Shown: one piece after another, positions 37,662 to 47,471 of the stretch | Position numbering within the stretch: the stretch's first letter is position 1 | Layout: each line of letters opens with the position of its first letter | From: Paraburkholderia sejongensis | GTDB lineage: Bacteria > Pseudomonadota > Gammaproteobacteria > Burkholderiales > Burkholderiaceae | Reading direction: 5' to 3' | Length of the DNA stretch: 64,000 nt | Assembly (NCBI RefSeq): GCF_020880815.1 | Contig: NZ_JAJITD010000024.1 | Coordinates: forward strand, 1 to 64,000 | Notes under the pieces: generated by a model | The model's input: the letters and a program-made list of their open reading frames with translations, nothing else | Database searches by the model: none | What the model was told of the DNA's origin: nothing | Made by a program: the position numbers and the translations under genes

Positions 37662-37743
37662 TACACTCACCTGAGTCTTTATTTAAGTGCGCCGCACACG
37701 GTGTGTTGCGCGAAATGGAGTCATCTTCGCCGAGGCGCCCTAC

Positions 37744-38514
37744 TTAACCGGCGACGCTTGCGGCCGCCTTGCAGATTGCCAGGAAATCCCGATCTTTCAA
37801 CGACGCGCCGCCGATCAGGCCACCGTCGATATCGGGCTGACGGAACAGTTCTTCTGCATTGTCCGGCTTCACGCTACCGCCATACAGCAGGGGCACGTCA
37901 GCAGCGCCCTTCGCAGCGAGACGCGCACGCAGGAATGCATGCACCGCCTGCGCCTGTTCCGACGTCGCGCTCTTGCCGGTCCCGATCGCCCACACCGGCT
38001 CATAAGCGACGACGAGACGCGCCGCTTCTTCGGCCGACAACTTCTCGAGCACTTCGTCCAGTTGCGCACCAACGACCTGCTCGGTCGAACCGGCTTCACG
38101 CTCTTCGAGCGTCTCACCGACACAGACGATCGGCGTCAGACCCGCCTCGAGCGCACGCTGCGTTTTGACCGCAACCAGCTCGGCGCTTTCGCGGTGATAC
38201 GCGCGACGCTCCGAATGTCCGACGATTGCAAACATGGCGCCGAAATCGCTCACCATCGGCGCGGCCACTTCGCCGGTATAGGCGCCGTGCGTGAACGCGG
38301 AAACGTCCTGCACGCCCCACACGACCGGGCTGCCTTCCAGCAACGACTGCGTCTGCGCGAGATACAGGCTCGGTACGCAAACACCGACGCGCACCGCCGC
38401 CGGCAATTCGCCCGCACCTTGCGCGATCGCCCGCAACAGCGTGGCGTTTGCGGCGAGACGCCCATGCATCTTCCAGTTACCGACTACCAGTTTGGCTCGT
38501 TGTTGTTTCGACAT
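37744..38514 (-). CDS. tpiA: Triose-phosphate isomerase
   Basis: A 256-residue TIM-barrel enzyme that interconverts dihydroxyacetone phosphate and glyceraldehyde 3-phosphate. The active-site motif AYEPVWAIGTG (here VAYEPVWAIGTGK) with catalytic Glu, the NWKMHG Lys and the His in GHSERR are present. Length fits (about 250). It lies 82 bases before secG. The ATG at 38514 opens with MSKQQRAKLVVGNWKM. Confidence 0.97.
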   Translation of the reverse strand: MSKQQRAKLVVGNWKMHGRLAANATLLRAIAQGAGELPAAVRVGVCVPSLYLAQTQSLLEGSPVVWGVQDVSAFTHGAYTGEVAAPMVSDFGAMFAIVGHSERRAYHRESAELVAVKTQRALEAGLTPIVCVGETLEEREAGSTEQVVGAQLDEVLEKLSAEEAARLVVAYEPVWAIGTGKSATSEQAQAVHAFLRARLAAKGAADVPLLYGGSVKPDNAEELFRQPDIDGGLIGGASLKDRDFLAICKAAASVAG

Positions 38515-38688
38515 CGTCTCGTGTTGTCCTGTCTTGCATGCCCTGCCGGCGGACTGTACTCGCGGCCTTTGCCCGGCTTCTGCGTAGCTTCTGCCTGCTT
38601 GCGCGAACAGCCCGCCCGTCGGACGTGTCCGGCGTGCGCAAAACACACCATTTTACTGTGCGGGGTGGATCGGGTCAAACCGATGGTG

Positions 38689-39705
38689 TCAAGCGTCCTG
38701 CCCCCACGTGAGCACGATCTTGCCGACGTGGGTGCTGCTTTCCATCAGCGCATGCGCTTCGGCCGCCTGCGCGGCGGGAAACACCCGATGCACGACCGGC
38801 TTGATGCGGCCCGCCTCGAGATGCGGCCACACGCGCTCCTTCAGTTGCGCGGCGATTTGCGCCTTGAACTCAATCGGCCGCGGACGCAGCGTCGAACCGG
38901 TCAGCGTCAGACGACGGCGCAGCACCTCGTTCAGATTCAGTTCGGCCTTCGCGCCGCCGAGCAACGCGATCAGCACGATGCGACCGCCATCGGCCAGCGC
39001 CGACAGTTCCCGCGGCACGTAGCTGCCCGCGACCATGTCGAGGACCACGTCGACACCGCGATCGTTGGTAAGCGACTTGATCACTTCGACGAAGTCTTCG
39101 GTCTTGTAGTTGATCGCACGTTCGGCGCCGAGTGCCTCGCACGCGCGGCACTTGTCGTCCGAGCCGGCGGTGGCGAACACGCGAAAACCGAGCGCATGCG
39201 CAATCTGGATCGCCGTGACGCCAATGCCGCTCGAGCCGCCCTGCACGAGCAGCGTTTCGTTCGGTCCGCCCTCGCCGCGGCCGAGCTGCGCGCGATCGAA
39301 CACGTTGCTCCAGACGGTGAAGAACGTCTCCGGCAGCGACGCCGCCTCGACGTCCGACAGACCGGACGGCACCGGCAGACATTGCAGCAGCGGCGCGCTC
39401 GCATATTCCGCGTAGCCACCGCCCGCGAGCAGCGCGCACACGCGATCGCCGATCTTCAGACCAAACGGGTTGTTCTTCTCGTCGATCGTTCCGCCGACGA
39501 TCTCGCCCGCCACTTCCAGCCCCGGCAGATCCGACGCGCCCGCCGGCGGCGCATAACCGCCCTTGCGCTGGAACACATCCGGCCGGTTGATGCCGGCCGC
39601 CGCCACCTTGATCAGCACTTCGCCCGCCTTGGGCTGCGGCATCGGCCGCTCCGCCAGCTTCAGGACTTCCGGCGCACCGAATTCGGTGATTTCGATCGCT
39701 TTCAT
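38689..39705 (-). CDS. NAD(P)H quinone oxidoreductase (zinc-independent medium-chain reductase)
   Basis: The 338-residue protein belongs to the quinone oxidoreductase/QorA group of medium-chain reductases. The NADPH-binding motif GGSSGIGVTAIQIA is clear, while the zinc ligands of alcohol dehydrogenases are missing. It would reduce quinones or enals with NADPH in the cytoplasm. Close relatives are named PIG3-like (TIGR02824). TTGGAG lies 8 bases before the ATG at 39705, so the in-frame TTG further up is not used. It stands ahead of tpiA on the same strand with a 174-base gap. Confidence 0.9.
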   Translation of the reverse strand: MKAIEITEFGAPEVLKLAERPMPQPKAGEVLIKVAAAGINRPDVFQRKGGYAPPAGASDLPGLEVAGEIVGGTIDEKNNPFGLKIGDRVCALLAGGGYAEYASAPLLQCLPVPSGLSDVEAASLPETFFTVWSNVFDRAQLGRGEGGPNETLLVQGGSSGIGVTAIQIAHALGFRVFATAGSDDKCRACEALGAERAINYKTEDFVEVIKSLTNDRGVDVVLDMVAGSYVPRELSALADGGRIVLIALLGGAKAELNLNEVLRRRLTLTGSTLRPRPIEFKAQIAAQLKERVWPHLEAGRIKPVVHRVFPAAQAAEAHALMESSTHVGKIVLTWGQDA

Positions 39706-39810
39706 CTGCGTCAACTCCAAGAGTGGATTGCGTTGCCTACCCTAGACCCGCGATACCGGCCAGCCGCGTCGCGCGTTCATTCAAATCCGCAACGCAATCC
39801 ATCCTGCATG

Positions 39811-39848
39811 AAAAACGGCCGGCGCGCATAACGCGACCGGCCGTTTGT
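39811..39848 (-). terminator. Terminator after pnp
   Basis: A 10-bp stem (AAACGGCCGG with CCGGCCGTTT) with a 14-base loop lies just after the pnp stop; the minus strand reads into a TTTTT run. Confidence 0.88.
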
Positions 39849-39859
39849 CCGTTACCGCA

Positions 39860-41995
39860 TTACTGCGGGTTCGGTTCGCCTTGCGGCGCGTCGTTCAGCA
39901 ATGCCTTCGCCGACAGACGCACACGGCCCTTCTCATCCGTCTGGATGACCTTGACCTTCACCTGCTGACCATCCTTCAGATAGTCGTTGATGTCCTTGAT
40001 GCGCTCGTTGGCGATCTCGGAGATGTGCAGCAGACCGTCCTTGCCCGGCAGGATGTTCACGATCGCGCCGAAATCGAGCAGCTTGAGCACGGTGCCTTCG
40101 TACACCTGACCCACTTCGACTTCCATCGTGATCGCTTCGATACGACGCTTCGCTTCGGCCATGCCTTCGCTGTTCGTGCTGGCGATCGTGACGACGCCGT
40201 CGTCCGAGATGTCGATCGTCGTGCCGGTTTCTTCGGTCAGCGCGCGGATCACCGAACCGCCCTTGCCGATCACGTCGCGGATCTTTTCCGGGTTGATCTT
40301 GATCGTGATCATGCGCGGTGCGAACTCCGACAGTTGCGTGTTCGCGCCCGACACCGCCGAGCTCATCTTGCCCAGGATGTGCATGCGGCCTTCCTTCGCC
40401 TGCGCGAGCGCGACCTGCATGATTTCCTTGGTGATGCCCTGGATCTTGATGTCCATCTGCAGCGCGGTCACGCCCTGCTCGGTACCCGCGACCTTGAAGT
40501 CCATGTCGCCGAGGTGATCTTCGTCGCCGAGGATGTCGGTCAGCACCGCGAAGCGGTTGCCTTCGAGGATCAGGCCCATTGCGATGCCGGCAACGTGCGC
40601 CTTCATCGGCACGCCGGCGTCCATCAGCGCGAGGCAGCCGCCGCACACCGAAGCCATCGACGAAGAACCGTTCGACTCGGTGATTTCCGACACCACGCGA
40701 ATCGAGTAGCCGAATTCGTCGGCGCTCGGCAGGCATGCGACCAGCGCGCGCTTGGCGAGACGGCCGTGACCGATTTCACGGCGCTTCGGCGAACCGACGC
40801 GGCCGGTTTCGCCGGTCGCGAACGGGGGCATGTTGTAGTGGAGCATGAAGCGCTCGCGGTATTCGCCTTCGAGTGCGTCGATGTTTTGTTCGTCGCCCTT
40901 CGTGCCGAGCGTCGCGACCACCAGTGCCTGGGTCTCGCCGCGCGTGAACAGCGCCGAGCCGTGGGTACGCGGCAGCACGCCGGTGCGGATTTCGATCGGG
41001 CGCACGGTGCGCGTATCGCGGCCGTCGATACGCGGTTCGCCGTTCAGGATCTGGGTACGGACGATCTTCGCTTCGATGTCGAACAGCACGTTGCCGACGG
41101 TCGCCTTGTCGGCGGCCGCGGTGCCGGCTGCCGCCGCGTCTGCCTCGAGCTTCGCCGAGGTCGCTGCGTAGACTTCCTTCAGCTTGGTCGAACGCGCCTG
41201 CTTGTCGCGGATCTGGTAAGCCGCGAGCAGATCGGCTTGCGCGAGTTCCGTCACGCGCGCGATCAGCGCTTCGTTCTTCGCTGCCGGCTGCCAGTCCCAC
41301 TCGGGCTTGCCGCCTTCGCGGACCAGTTCGTGGATTGTGTCGATCGCGGTTTGCATCTGCTCATGACCGAACACGACCGCGCCGAGCATCACTTCTTCGC
41401 TCAGCTGCTGCGCTTCCGATTCGACCATCAGCACCGCGCGCTCCGTACCGGCCACCACGAGGTCGAGCGCCGATTCCTTCATCTGCGCACGGGTCGGGTT
41501 CAGCACGTACTCGTTGTTGATGTAGGCCACGCGAGCCGCGCCGACCGGGCCGTTGAACGGCAGACCGGAGATCGCGAGCGCCGCCGACGCGCCGATCAGC
41601 GCGGGGATGTCGGCCGGAATTTCCGGATTCAGCGACAGCACGTGGATCACGACCTGGACTTCGTTGTAGAAGCCTTCCGGGAACAGCGGGCGCAGCGGAC
41701 GGTCGATCAGGCGCGAGATCAGCGTCTCGCCTTCCGACGGACGGCCTTCGCGGCGGAAGAAGCCGCCCGGGATCTTGCCGGCGGCGTAGGTCTTTTCGAG
41801 GTAATCGACGGTCAGCGGGAAGAAGTCCTGACCCGGCTTGGCGGTCTTCGCGCCGACCACGGTCGCGAGCACCACGGTGTCTTCGACGTCGACGATCACC
41901 GCACCGCTCGCCTGGCGAGCGACTTCACCGGTTTCGAGGCGGACGTTATGCTGCCCCCACTTAAATTCTTTGACGATCTTGTTGAACATAGTCAT
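39860..41995 (-). CDS. pnp: Polyribonucleotide nucleotidyltransferase
   Basis: The 711-residue exoribonuclease has two RNase PH-like domains, a KH domain (about 555-620, IGKGGSVIRAL) and an S1 domain (about 625-695, GTVLKLLDFGAIVNILPGKDG). It degrades RNA with phosphate from the 3' end and is part of the degradosome. It follows rpsO, the conserved order in proteobacteria. In E. coli pnp controls its own mRNA through the leader with RNase III; a leader hairpin at 42014-42041 may serve the same purpose here. Confidence 0.97.
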   Translation of the reverse strand: MTMFNKIVKEFKWGQHNVRLETGEVARQASGAVIVDVEDTVVLATVVGAKTAKPGQDFFPLTVDYLEKTYAAGKIPGGFFRREGRPSEGETLISRLIDRPLRPLFPEGFYNEVQVVIHVLSLNPEIPADIPALIGASAALAISGLPFNGPVGAARVAYINNEYVLNPTRAQMKESALDLVVAGTERAVLMVESEAQQLSEEVMLGAVVFGHEQMQTAIDTIHELVREGGKPEWDWQPAAKNEALIARVTELAQADLLAAYQIRDKQARSTKLKEVYAATSAKLEADAAAAGTAAADKATVGNVLFDIEAKIVRTQILNGEPRIDGRDTRTVRPIEIRTGVLPRTHGSALFTRGETQALVVATLGTKGDEQNIDALEGEYRERFMLHYNMPPFATGETGRVGSPKRREIGHGRLAKRALVACLPSADEFGYSIRVVSEITESNGSSSMASVCGGCLALMDAGVPMKAHVAGIAMGLILEGNRFAVLTDILGDEDHLGDMDFKVAGTEQGVTALQMDIKIQGITKEIMQVALAQAKEGRMHILGKMSSAVSGANTQLSEFAPRMITIKINPEKIRDVIGKGGSVIRALTEETGTTIDISDDGVVTIASTNSEGMAEAKRRIEAITMEVEVGQVYEGTVLKLLDFGAIVNILPGKDGLLHISEIANERIKDINDYLKDGQQVKVKVIQTDEKGRVRLSAKALLNDAPQGEPNPQ

Positions 41996-42013
41996 TGCTT
42001 TTCCTCATCGTAA

Positions 42014-42041
42014 TGCCGCGCGGACCGGAAGCGGCGCGGCA
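42014..42041 (-). promoter_or_regulatory. GC-rich hairpin in the pnp leader
   Basis: A perfect 8-bp stem (TGCCGCGC with GCGCGGCA) with a 12-base loop lies shortly before the pnp ribosome binding site. Its place fits a post-transcriptional control element like the RNase III-cut leader of E. coli pnp, but this is inferred from position. Confidence 0.4.
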
Positions 42042-42288
42042 ACGCCGGGACCGGCGCCGCATGGGAAGAGTCGTGTTATGCCATTCCAGAGAGCCACGCG
42101 CCGAACCGACTGCGCGCGAACCGCTGGAATGACACAAAACTCCGCCCTGAAGCCCGGCCATGTTTCTGTCACTGCTGTACTGCGTGTTCTGCTATGGGTA
42201 CTGCCTTGCCTGGATACGCCGCGCAAACCGGCCTGCACCGCGTATCGCAGGCGCGGCGCGCATCACATGAAGCGCGCCGCGCAAAAAC

Positions 42289-42326
42289 AAAATGCCTGTA
42301 TCAGCGATAACTGACACAGGCATCTT
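42289..42326 (-). terminator. Terminator/attenuator after rpsO
   Basis: A 13-bp stem (ATGCCTGTATCAG with CTGACACAGGCAT, one G-T pair) with a six-base loop is followed on the minus strand by TTTTGTTTTTG. It probably ends rpsO mRNA, with partial read-through to pnp. Confidence 0.85.
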
Positions 42327-42343
42327 GCTGAACGACTGGCCGA

Positions 42344-42616
42344 TTACTTACGCAGACCCAGCTTCTCGATCAGGCTGCGGTAGCGATCCGCGTCCTTGCC
42401 CTTCAGGTAGTCGAGCAGCTTGCGGCGGCGGCTCACCATGCGCAGCAGACCGCGGCGGCTGTGGTGATCCTTCGTATGCTCCTTGAAGTGAGCGGTCAGT
42501 TCGTTGATGCGGGTCGTGAGCAGCGCGACCTGAACTTCGGGGGAGCCGGTGTCGTTGGCTGCGCGTGCGAATTGCGCGACGACTTCGGATTTCTTGCTGG
42601 CGTCAACTGCGGACAT
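42344..42616 (-). CDS. rpsO: 30S ribosomal protein S15
   Basis: The 90-residue protein binds 16S rRNA helices in the platform of the small subunit. It keeps the family motifs TGSPEVQVALLTTRI and HHSRRGLLRMVSRRRKLLDYL. The ATG at 42616 is conserved (MSAVDASKKSEVV). The gene precedes pnp, as in most proteobacteria. Confidence 0.98.
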   Translation of the reverse strand: MSAVDASKKSEVVAQFARAANDTGSPEVQVALLTTRINELTAHFKEHTKDHHSRRGLLRMVSRRRKLLDYLKGKDADRYRSLIEKLGLRK

Positions 42617-42768
42617 GTCGATTTCCTTAATAACTGAACAGGCGGTCACGGAAGAAAGGCCGTGCCGTGGAATACCCGTGCTTTTTCACATTTACTACTG
42701 CTTCGTTGCTTCCCGTTGCCGGCCGGGTTTTCGACTTATGCGAGACCTTGCCCGATAACGGGACGCGT

Positions 42769-42777
42769 ATTGTAGCA
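42769..42777 (-). promoter_or_regulatory. Extended -10 box, candidate rpsO promoter
   Basis: On the minus strand TGCTACAAT is an extended -10 box about 150 bases before the rpsO ATG. A weak TTCGCG lies 17 bases further up as -35. Confidence 0.5.
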
Positions 42778-42816
42778 CAGGCGCTTTACGCCGCGAACCC
42801 ACGGCCGGCGCCTGCG

Positions 42817-44148
42817 TTACGGCCGCCGCATCCGGCATACGGTCGGTAGCACCGTGCGCTCGGCCGGCAGCGCAAGCACCGTACGGAAGCCATAGCCGGA
42901 GCCTTCGTTGTCGAAGCGCACACCCGGCGTGCCCGCCTTGTCCATCTCCATCACATACAGGGGTTGGATCAGTTGATGGTCGTCCGCGCGCATCCACGAT
43001 GCGTGAAAGCCGTTGTCGAAGCGGATGCCTTCGAGCGCCTTTGCGACCGCGGTCGGATCGGCGCTGCCCGCGCGGTTCATCGCGGCGGCTAGCGTTTCGA
43101 TCATCAGCGGCATGCGCAGCACCGGGTAGTCGTCCTGAGCGGCCGGGAAGCGCGCGCGGAAGGCCGCGTACCACGCGTCGGAGGCCGCGCCGCCGGCGTT
43201 CGGATGCCAGTCGGCGACCGCAATCACGTGACCGACGCCCGCGTCGCCGAGCGCGGCGGGCGCGCCGAGGCTGTTGCCGTAGAACGTGTAGAACTTGATG
43301 TCGAGGCCCTGTTCGCGCGCCGCCTTCACCAGCAGCGTCAGGTCGTTGCCCCAGTTGCCGGTAATCACCGCGTCGGCGCCGCTCGCGCGAATCTTCGCGA
43401 TATAGGGCGCGAAGTCCTTCACACGGCCGATCGGATGAAACTCGTCGCCGACTACCGTGATGTCCGGGCGCTTCGTGCCGAGCGTCGAACGCGCAAGGCT
43501 GCTGACGTCGTGGCCGAAACTGTAGTCCTGGTTCAGCAGATAGACCTTCTTCACCGCCTTGTCGCGCTGGATCACGTCGGCCAGCGCGACCATCCGCATG
43601 CCCGCGTGCGCGTCGAAACGGAAATGCCAGAAGCTGCAGCTCGCGTTAGTCAGCGCGGGATCGTCGGCGGAATAGTTCAGGAACAGTTCGCGGTTGTCCG
43701 GCTCGCGGCTGTTCTGCTTGTCGATCGCGCCGAGCAGCGCGGCCGCGACCGCCGAGCCGTTGCCCTGCAGGATGTAGCCGATATGGCGGTCGGCGGCCGC
43801 GCGCAGCTGCGTCAACGCCTCCTCGGTGCTGCCTTTGCTGTCGAACACGACGAGCTCGAGCGGGTGCGCGCCGTCCGCGAGCTTCACGCCGCCGTGCGCA
43901 TTGACCTGCTCGACGCCGAAGCGCAGATTGCGCTCGACCGCCGCGCCCGCGTTCGCGAACGGCCCGGACATCCCTTCGATCAGCGCGAGGCGGATCGGCG
44001 TGCCGGCCGGTTTGCCGGCGGCCGGCGCCGATGCGGTCGCCGTCGGCGCGGCCGTGGCCGCGCTCGCCACCTGAGCGGCGCCTGCCGCCAGCGCCATCGA
44101 AATCGCGCTCAACGCAAGCGCTGCCGTCCGTTGCCACATCGCCATCAT
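42817..44148 (-). CDS. Branched-chain amino acid-type periplasmic binding protein
   Basis: The 443-residue protein starts with a Sec signal peptide (cut near residue 30 after ASA) followed by an Ala/Pro/Thr linker, then a LivJ-like type I binding fold (PIRLALIEGMSGPFAN through to the C-terminus). It would capture an amino acid or similar small molecule for an ABC importer. No permease or ATPase gene is adjacent, so it is an orphan and the ligand is unknown. The start is at ATG 44148, with another ATG one codon on. Confidence 0.88.
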   Translation of the reverse strand: MMAMWQRTAALALSAISMALAAGAAQVASAATAAPTATASAPAAGKPAGTPIRLALIEGMSGPFANAGAAVERNLRFGVEQVNAHGGVKLADGAHPLELVVFDSKGSTEEALTQLRAAADRHIGYILQGNGSAVAAALLGAIDKQNSREPDNRELFLNYSADDPALTNASCSFWHFRFDAHAGMRMVALADVIQRDKAVKKVYLLNQDYSFGHDVSSLARSTLGTKRPDITVVGDEFHPIGRVKDFAPYIAKIRASGADAVITGNWGNDLTLLVKAAREQGLDIKFYTFYGNSLGAPAALGDAGVGHVIAVADWHPNAGGAASDAWYAAFRARFPAAQDDYPVLRMPLMIETLAAAMNRAGSADPTAVAKALEGIRFDNGFHASWMRADDHQLIQPLYVMEMDKAGTPGVRFDNEGSGYGFRTVLALPAERTVLPTVCRMRRP

Positions 44149-44371
44149 GGGTCCCGCCTGAATCTTTCGAAGCGCGGATCATAGGACGCCGCACCGGGAA
44201 TAGGCAAGCCGGCGGCGCCGTCGCCGTTGCCGTTCCCGTTGCGAGGGGCGCTCATGCGCGCGCCGCGTTCCCAGCGCCTCGGTATCGCGCCCGGTTCTTT
44301 TGCCGTAACGCATGTCAGAATATTGCGGCTCGACATAACAACCGCTACTCGAACGCCCATCGGAGGAATCC

Positions 44372-44923
44372 ATGCCGAACCGCCCTCGCCGCACGGCGGC
44401 CTCTGTCGCAACGCCCACCGGCGCCCGGCTGCGCCGCGCCGCGCTGGTCGGCCTGAGCGTGCTCGCGCTCGCCGGCTGCGCGCAGCCCTGGCAGCAATAC
44501 AACCAGGGCGCGGACGCGTCGACGGTCGTCGCGCGCCTCGGTCCGCCGCGCGAAGTCTACGATCTGCCCGACGGCGGCAAGCGCCTGATGTGGCCGACCC
44601 AGCCGATGGGCGAAACCACCACCGCCGCCGACATCGACGCGGCCGGCAAGATCGTCACCGTGCGCCAGGTGCTGCAGCCCAGCGAGTTCTACCGCGCCGA
44701 GATCGGCAAATGGACGCGCAGCGACGTGCTGGTCAATTTCGGCCGGCCGGTCGAGACCTCGTACTTCCCGCTGATGAAGCGCGAGGTCTGGACCTATCGC
44801 TATCTCGAAGACAACGTCTGGTACATGCTGTACAGCTTCTACTTCGACGACCAGGGGATCCTGCGGACCACGCAGAAAACACCCGACCCGCTGCACGATC
44901 CGGATCGGCGCAGTCTGTTCTGA
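44372..44923 (+). CDS. BamE/OmlA-like outer-membrane lipoprotein
   Basis: The 183-residue protein has a lipoprotein signal with lipobox LALAGC (Cys36), so it is lipid-anchored and likely goes to the outer membrane. Two SmpA/BamE-like repeats appear: a first near TVVARLGPPREVYDLPDGGK and a second near SDVLVNFGRPVETSYFP, each a short helix-strand unit around a GxP motif. This is a duplicated BamE-like fold and not the canonical bamE gene. GGAGGA before the ATG sets the start. A terminator follows. Confidence 0.75.
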   Translation: MPNRPRRTAASVATPTGARLRRAALVGLSVLALAGCAQPWQQYNQGADASTVVARLGPPREVYDLPDGGKRLMWPTQPMGETTTAADIDAAGKIVTVRQVLQPSEFYRAEIGKWTRSDVLVNFGRPVETSYFPLMKREVWTYRYLEDNVWYMLYSFYFDDQGILRTTQKTPDPLHDPDRRSLF

Positions 44924-44961
44924 GTGACGCTAGCTCTTCGTCCGCGTAGGAAAAAAATTTA

Positions 44962-44992
44962 ACAAAGCCGCCTTTCACAGGCGGCTTTTTTA
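44962..44992 (+). terminator. Terminator after BamE-like gene
   Basis: A 10-bp stem (AAAGCCGCCT with AGGCGGCTTT), five-base loop and T-run follow the stop. Confidence 0.92.
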
Positions 44993-45155
44993 TTTTTTTA
45001 ACATTCACGCGAATTTTTATATGACTCTCGTCAATTATTTTCTGGTAGAAAGCTGGTTGTAATTTATCAGTCGACCGCGGTCCACCCCGCGCCTGCATGG
45101 TCACAGTCGTGCTCGCAAACCGCATCGACGTGTCTTTCTAACGGGAGTCGCTCCG

Positions 45156-45791
45156 ATGAACCGTCCCAAACAACTGCTGGTCGCCAACGTCGCGTGGGCA
45201 CATGAAACTGCCACGCGCGACCCGGGCTTTTTTCGCGATCTGGAACGTGGGCAGAATCCGCACGTGCTGTGGATCGGCTGCTCGGACAGCCGGGTGCCCG
45301 CCGAAACGATCACCCATTGCGAGCCCGGCGACCTGTTCCTTCATCGCAACATCGCCAATCTGTTCGACCCCGCCGACGACAACTCCGCCAGCGTCCTCGA
45401 ATACGCGGTGCGGGTGCTCAAGGTCGGCCACGTGATCGTCTGCGGCCACTATGGCTGCGGCGGCGTGCGCGCGGCGCTGCTGCCGCCGAACCCCGAGTTG
45501 CCGCACGTGAACCGGCGCATCAGGCCGCTGTGCGCGCTCGCGCAAGCGCATCACGCGGAGCTGGCCGGCGAGACCGTCGAATCGAAGCGCGTGGACCGGC
45601 TCGCCGAGCTGAACGTGCTCGAACAGGTGCGCCAGCTGCGCGCGCACCCGCTGGTGCGCGAAGCCGATCCCGCGCCGCTCGTGCACGGGTGGGTCTTCAA
45701 ACTCGACGACGGGCGCCTGAAGGTGCTGACCTCCGGCTACGCCGCCGACGACGCGATGACCTGTACCACCACCGCCCACAGCGCGGGCTAG
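45156..45791 (+). CDS. can: Beta-class carbonic anhydrase
   Basis: The 211-residue zinc enzyme interconverts CO2 and bicarbonate. Zinc ligands Cys42, His98 and Cys101 and the Asp44-Arg46 pair (in CSDSR and HYGCGG) are present. Length fits the Can group. It precedes a SulP transporter gene by about 100 bases, so the two probably handle bicarbonate together. A GGGAG site precedes the ATG. Confidence 0.95.
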   Translation: MNRPKQLLVANVAWAHETATRDPGFFRDLERGQNPHVLWIGCSDSRVPAETITHCEPGDLFLHRNIANLFDPADDNSASVLEYAVRVLKVGHVIVCGHYGCGGVRAALLPPNPELPHVNRRIRPLCALAQAHHAELAGETVESKRVDRLAELNVLEQVRQLRAHPLVREADPAPLVHGWVFKLDDGRLKVLTSGYAADDAMTCTTTAHSAG

Positions 45792-45894
45792 CGCGCCGCC
45801 GCGCATCGCCCATTCCTGTTCCGTTCGACCCGCGGCGAGCGCCGACAGCGCGATCGTTCGTCGTCCGCCGCCCTACCTCCGGTTCTTCGACACC

Positions 45895-47457
45895 ATGAAC
45901 ACTGAACGCTTTTTCTCCACGCTCCAGCGCGATCTGCTGGCCGGCACGGTGGTTTTTCTCGTCGCGTTGCCGTTATGTCTCGGCATCGCCCACGCGTCGG
46001 GCGTCGATCCGTTCGCGGGACTCGTGTCCGGCATCATCGGCGGGCTGGTGGTGGCCGCGCTGAGCGGCTCGCGTCTGAGCGTGAGCGGGCCGGCCGCCGG
46101 CCTCGTCGTGATTGTCGTCGACGGCATCGCGCGGCTCGGCAGCTTTTCCGCGTTTCTGCTCGCCGTGCTGCTGTCCGGCGCGCTGCAGTTCGGGTTCGGC
46201 ATGCTGAAGGCCGGCCGGCTTGCAGGCTATGTGCCGTCGCCGGTCATCAAGGGGATGCTGGCGGCGATCGGCGTGCTGCTGATCGTCAAGCAGTTCCCGG
46301 CCGCGCTCGGTCTCGGCGACGCCGATGCGGTCGCGCACTCGGCGGCCGCGGTGGCCGTGCCATTCGGTTCAATCTCGCTGATCGCGATCCTGATCGCGCT
46401 GCTGTCGCTCGCGATTCTCGCCGGTTGGGAAACCCGCGCACTGCGCCGCTTCGTGCTGGTGCGGCTGATACCGTCGCCGCTCGCGGTGGTGCTGCTCGGC
46501 ATCGGCGCGACGCTGGCGCTGAAGCTCGTCGCGCCGTCGTTCGCGCTGCCCGCCGAAGGTCTGGTCGCGCTGCCGTCGCTCGGCTCGCTGGCCGCGTTGC
46601 AGTCCGCGCTCGAATTCGCGGACTTCGGCCCACGCTTCGCGCAGCTCGCCAATCCCGACATCTGGCGCGTCGCGATCACGCTGGCGATCGTCGCGAGCCT
46701 CGAGACGCTGCTGAGCCTCGAAGCGGTCCAGCAGATCGATCCCGAGCGCCGTCACGCGCCGCCCGATCGCGAGCTCAAGGCGCAGGGCGTCGGCAATCTG
46801 ATCGCGGGCGTGCTCGGCGGCTTGCCGATCACGTCGGTGATCGTGCGCAGTTCCGCCAACGTGTACGCGGGCGGCAAGAGCCGGCTGTCGGCGATCGTCC
46901 ACGGCGTGCTGTTGCTCGTCAGCGTGTTCGCGCTCACCGAAGTGATCAACCTGATCCCGCTCGCCTGCCTCGCCGCGATCCTGATCTTCACCGGCTTCAA
47001 ACTCGCGAAGCCGTCTCTGTTCATCGCGGTCGCGCGGCAAGGTTTCGCGCCGTTCGCACCGTTCATCGTGACGCTGGTCGGCGTGCTCGCCACCGATCTG
47101 CTGATCGGCATCGCGCTCGGCATCCTGTGCAGCGTGCTGCTCGCGCTGTACGCGAACCTGCGCGGCCCGATCGTGCTTGCGCAGCACGGCGATCACTATC
47201 TGCTGTCGTTCCGCAAGGACGTGTCGTTTCTCGGCAAGGTGTCGTTCAAGCGCTATCTGCAGCAGATTCCCGACGGCGCGACGGTGATCGTCGATGCGAC
47301 CCGCGCCGATTTCGTCGATCACGACGTGCGCGAGCTGCTCGACGATTTCGTCGACGCGGCGCCGCGCCGTGGGATTGCCGTCGAGGTTCGCTATCAGCCG
47401 CGCGCGCAGGCGAACGCGCAGCGCGGCTGGTGGCTGCGCAGGACCGCATCGGAATAA
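45895..47457 (+). CDS. SulP family inorganic anion transporter
   Basis: The 520-residue membrane protein has about 12 hydrophobic segments of the SLC26/SulP fold, then a C-terminal STAS domain (about 425-505). The nearby carbonic anhydrase gene suggests bicarbonate as the substrate, as in BicA-like or other SulP-anhydrase pairs; sulfate remains possible. It starts at ATG 45895, and a strong terminator follows. Sodium or proton coupling cannot be told from the sequence. Confidence 0.88.
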   Translation: MNTERFFSTLQRDLLAGTVVFLVALPLCLGIAHASGVDPFAGLVSGIIGGLVVAALSGSRLSVSGPAAGLVVIVVDGIARLGSFSAFLLAVLLSGALQFGFGMLKAGRLAGYVPSPVIKGMLAAIGVLLIVKQFPAALGLGDADAVAHSAAAVAVPFGSISLIAILIALLSLAILAGWETRALRRFVLVRLIPSPLAVVLLGIGATLALKLVAPSFALPAEGLVALPSLGSLAALQSALEFADFGPRFAQLANPDIWRVAITLAIVASLETLLSLEAVQQIDPERRHAPPDRELKAQGVGNLIAGVLGGLPITSVIVRSSANVYAGGKSRLSAIVHGVLLLVSVFALTEVINLIPLACLAAILIFTGFKLAKPSLFIAVARQGFAPFAPFIVTLVGVLATDLLIGIALGILCSVLLALYANLRGPIVLAQHGDHYLLSFRKDVSFLGKVSFKRYLQQIPDGATVIVDATRADFVDHDVRELLDDFVDAAPRRGIAVEVRYQPRAQANAQRGWWLRRTASE

Positions 47458-47471
47458 TCGCCGTCAGTAGC

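Larger units (their letters stand above)
41996..42343 (-). other. rpsO-pnp intercistronic region
   Basis: About 350 bases with no gene. It holds the rpsO terminator hairpin at 42289-42326 and the leader hairpin above. The middle part is rich in GC and has no clear promoter by eye. Confidence 0.5.
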
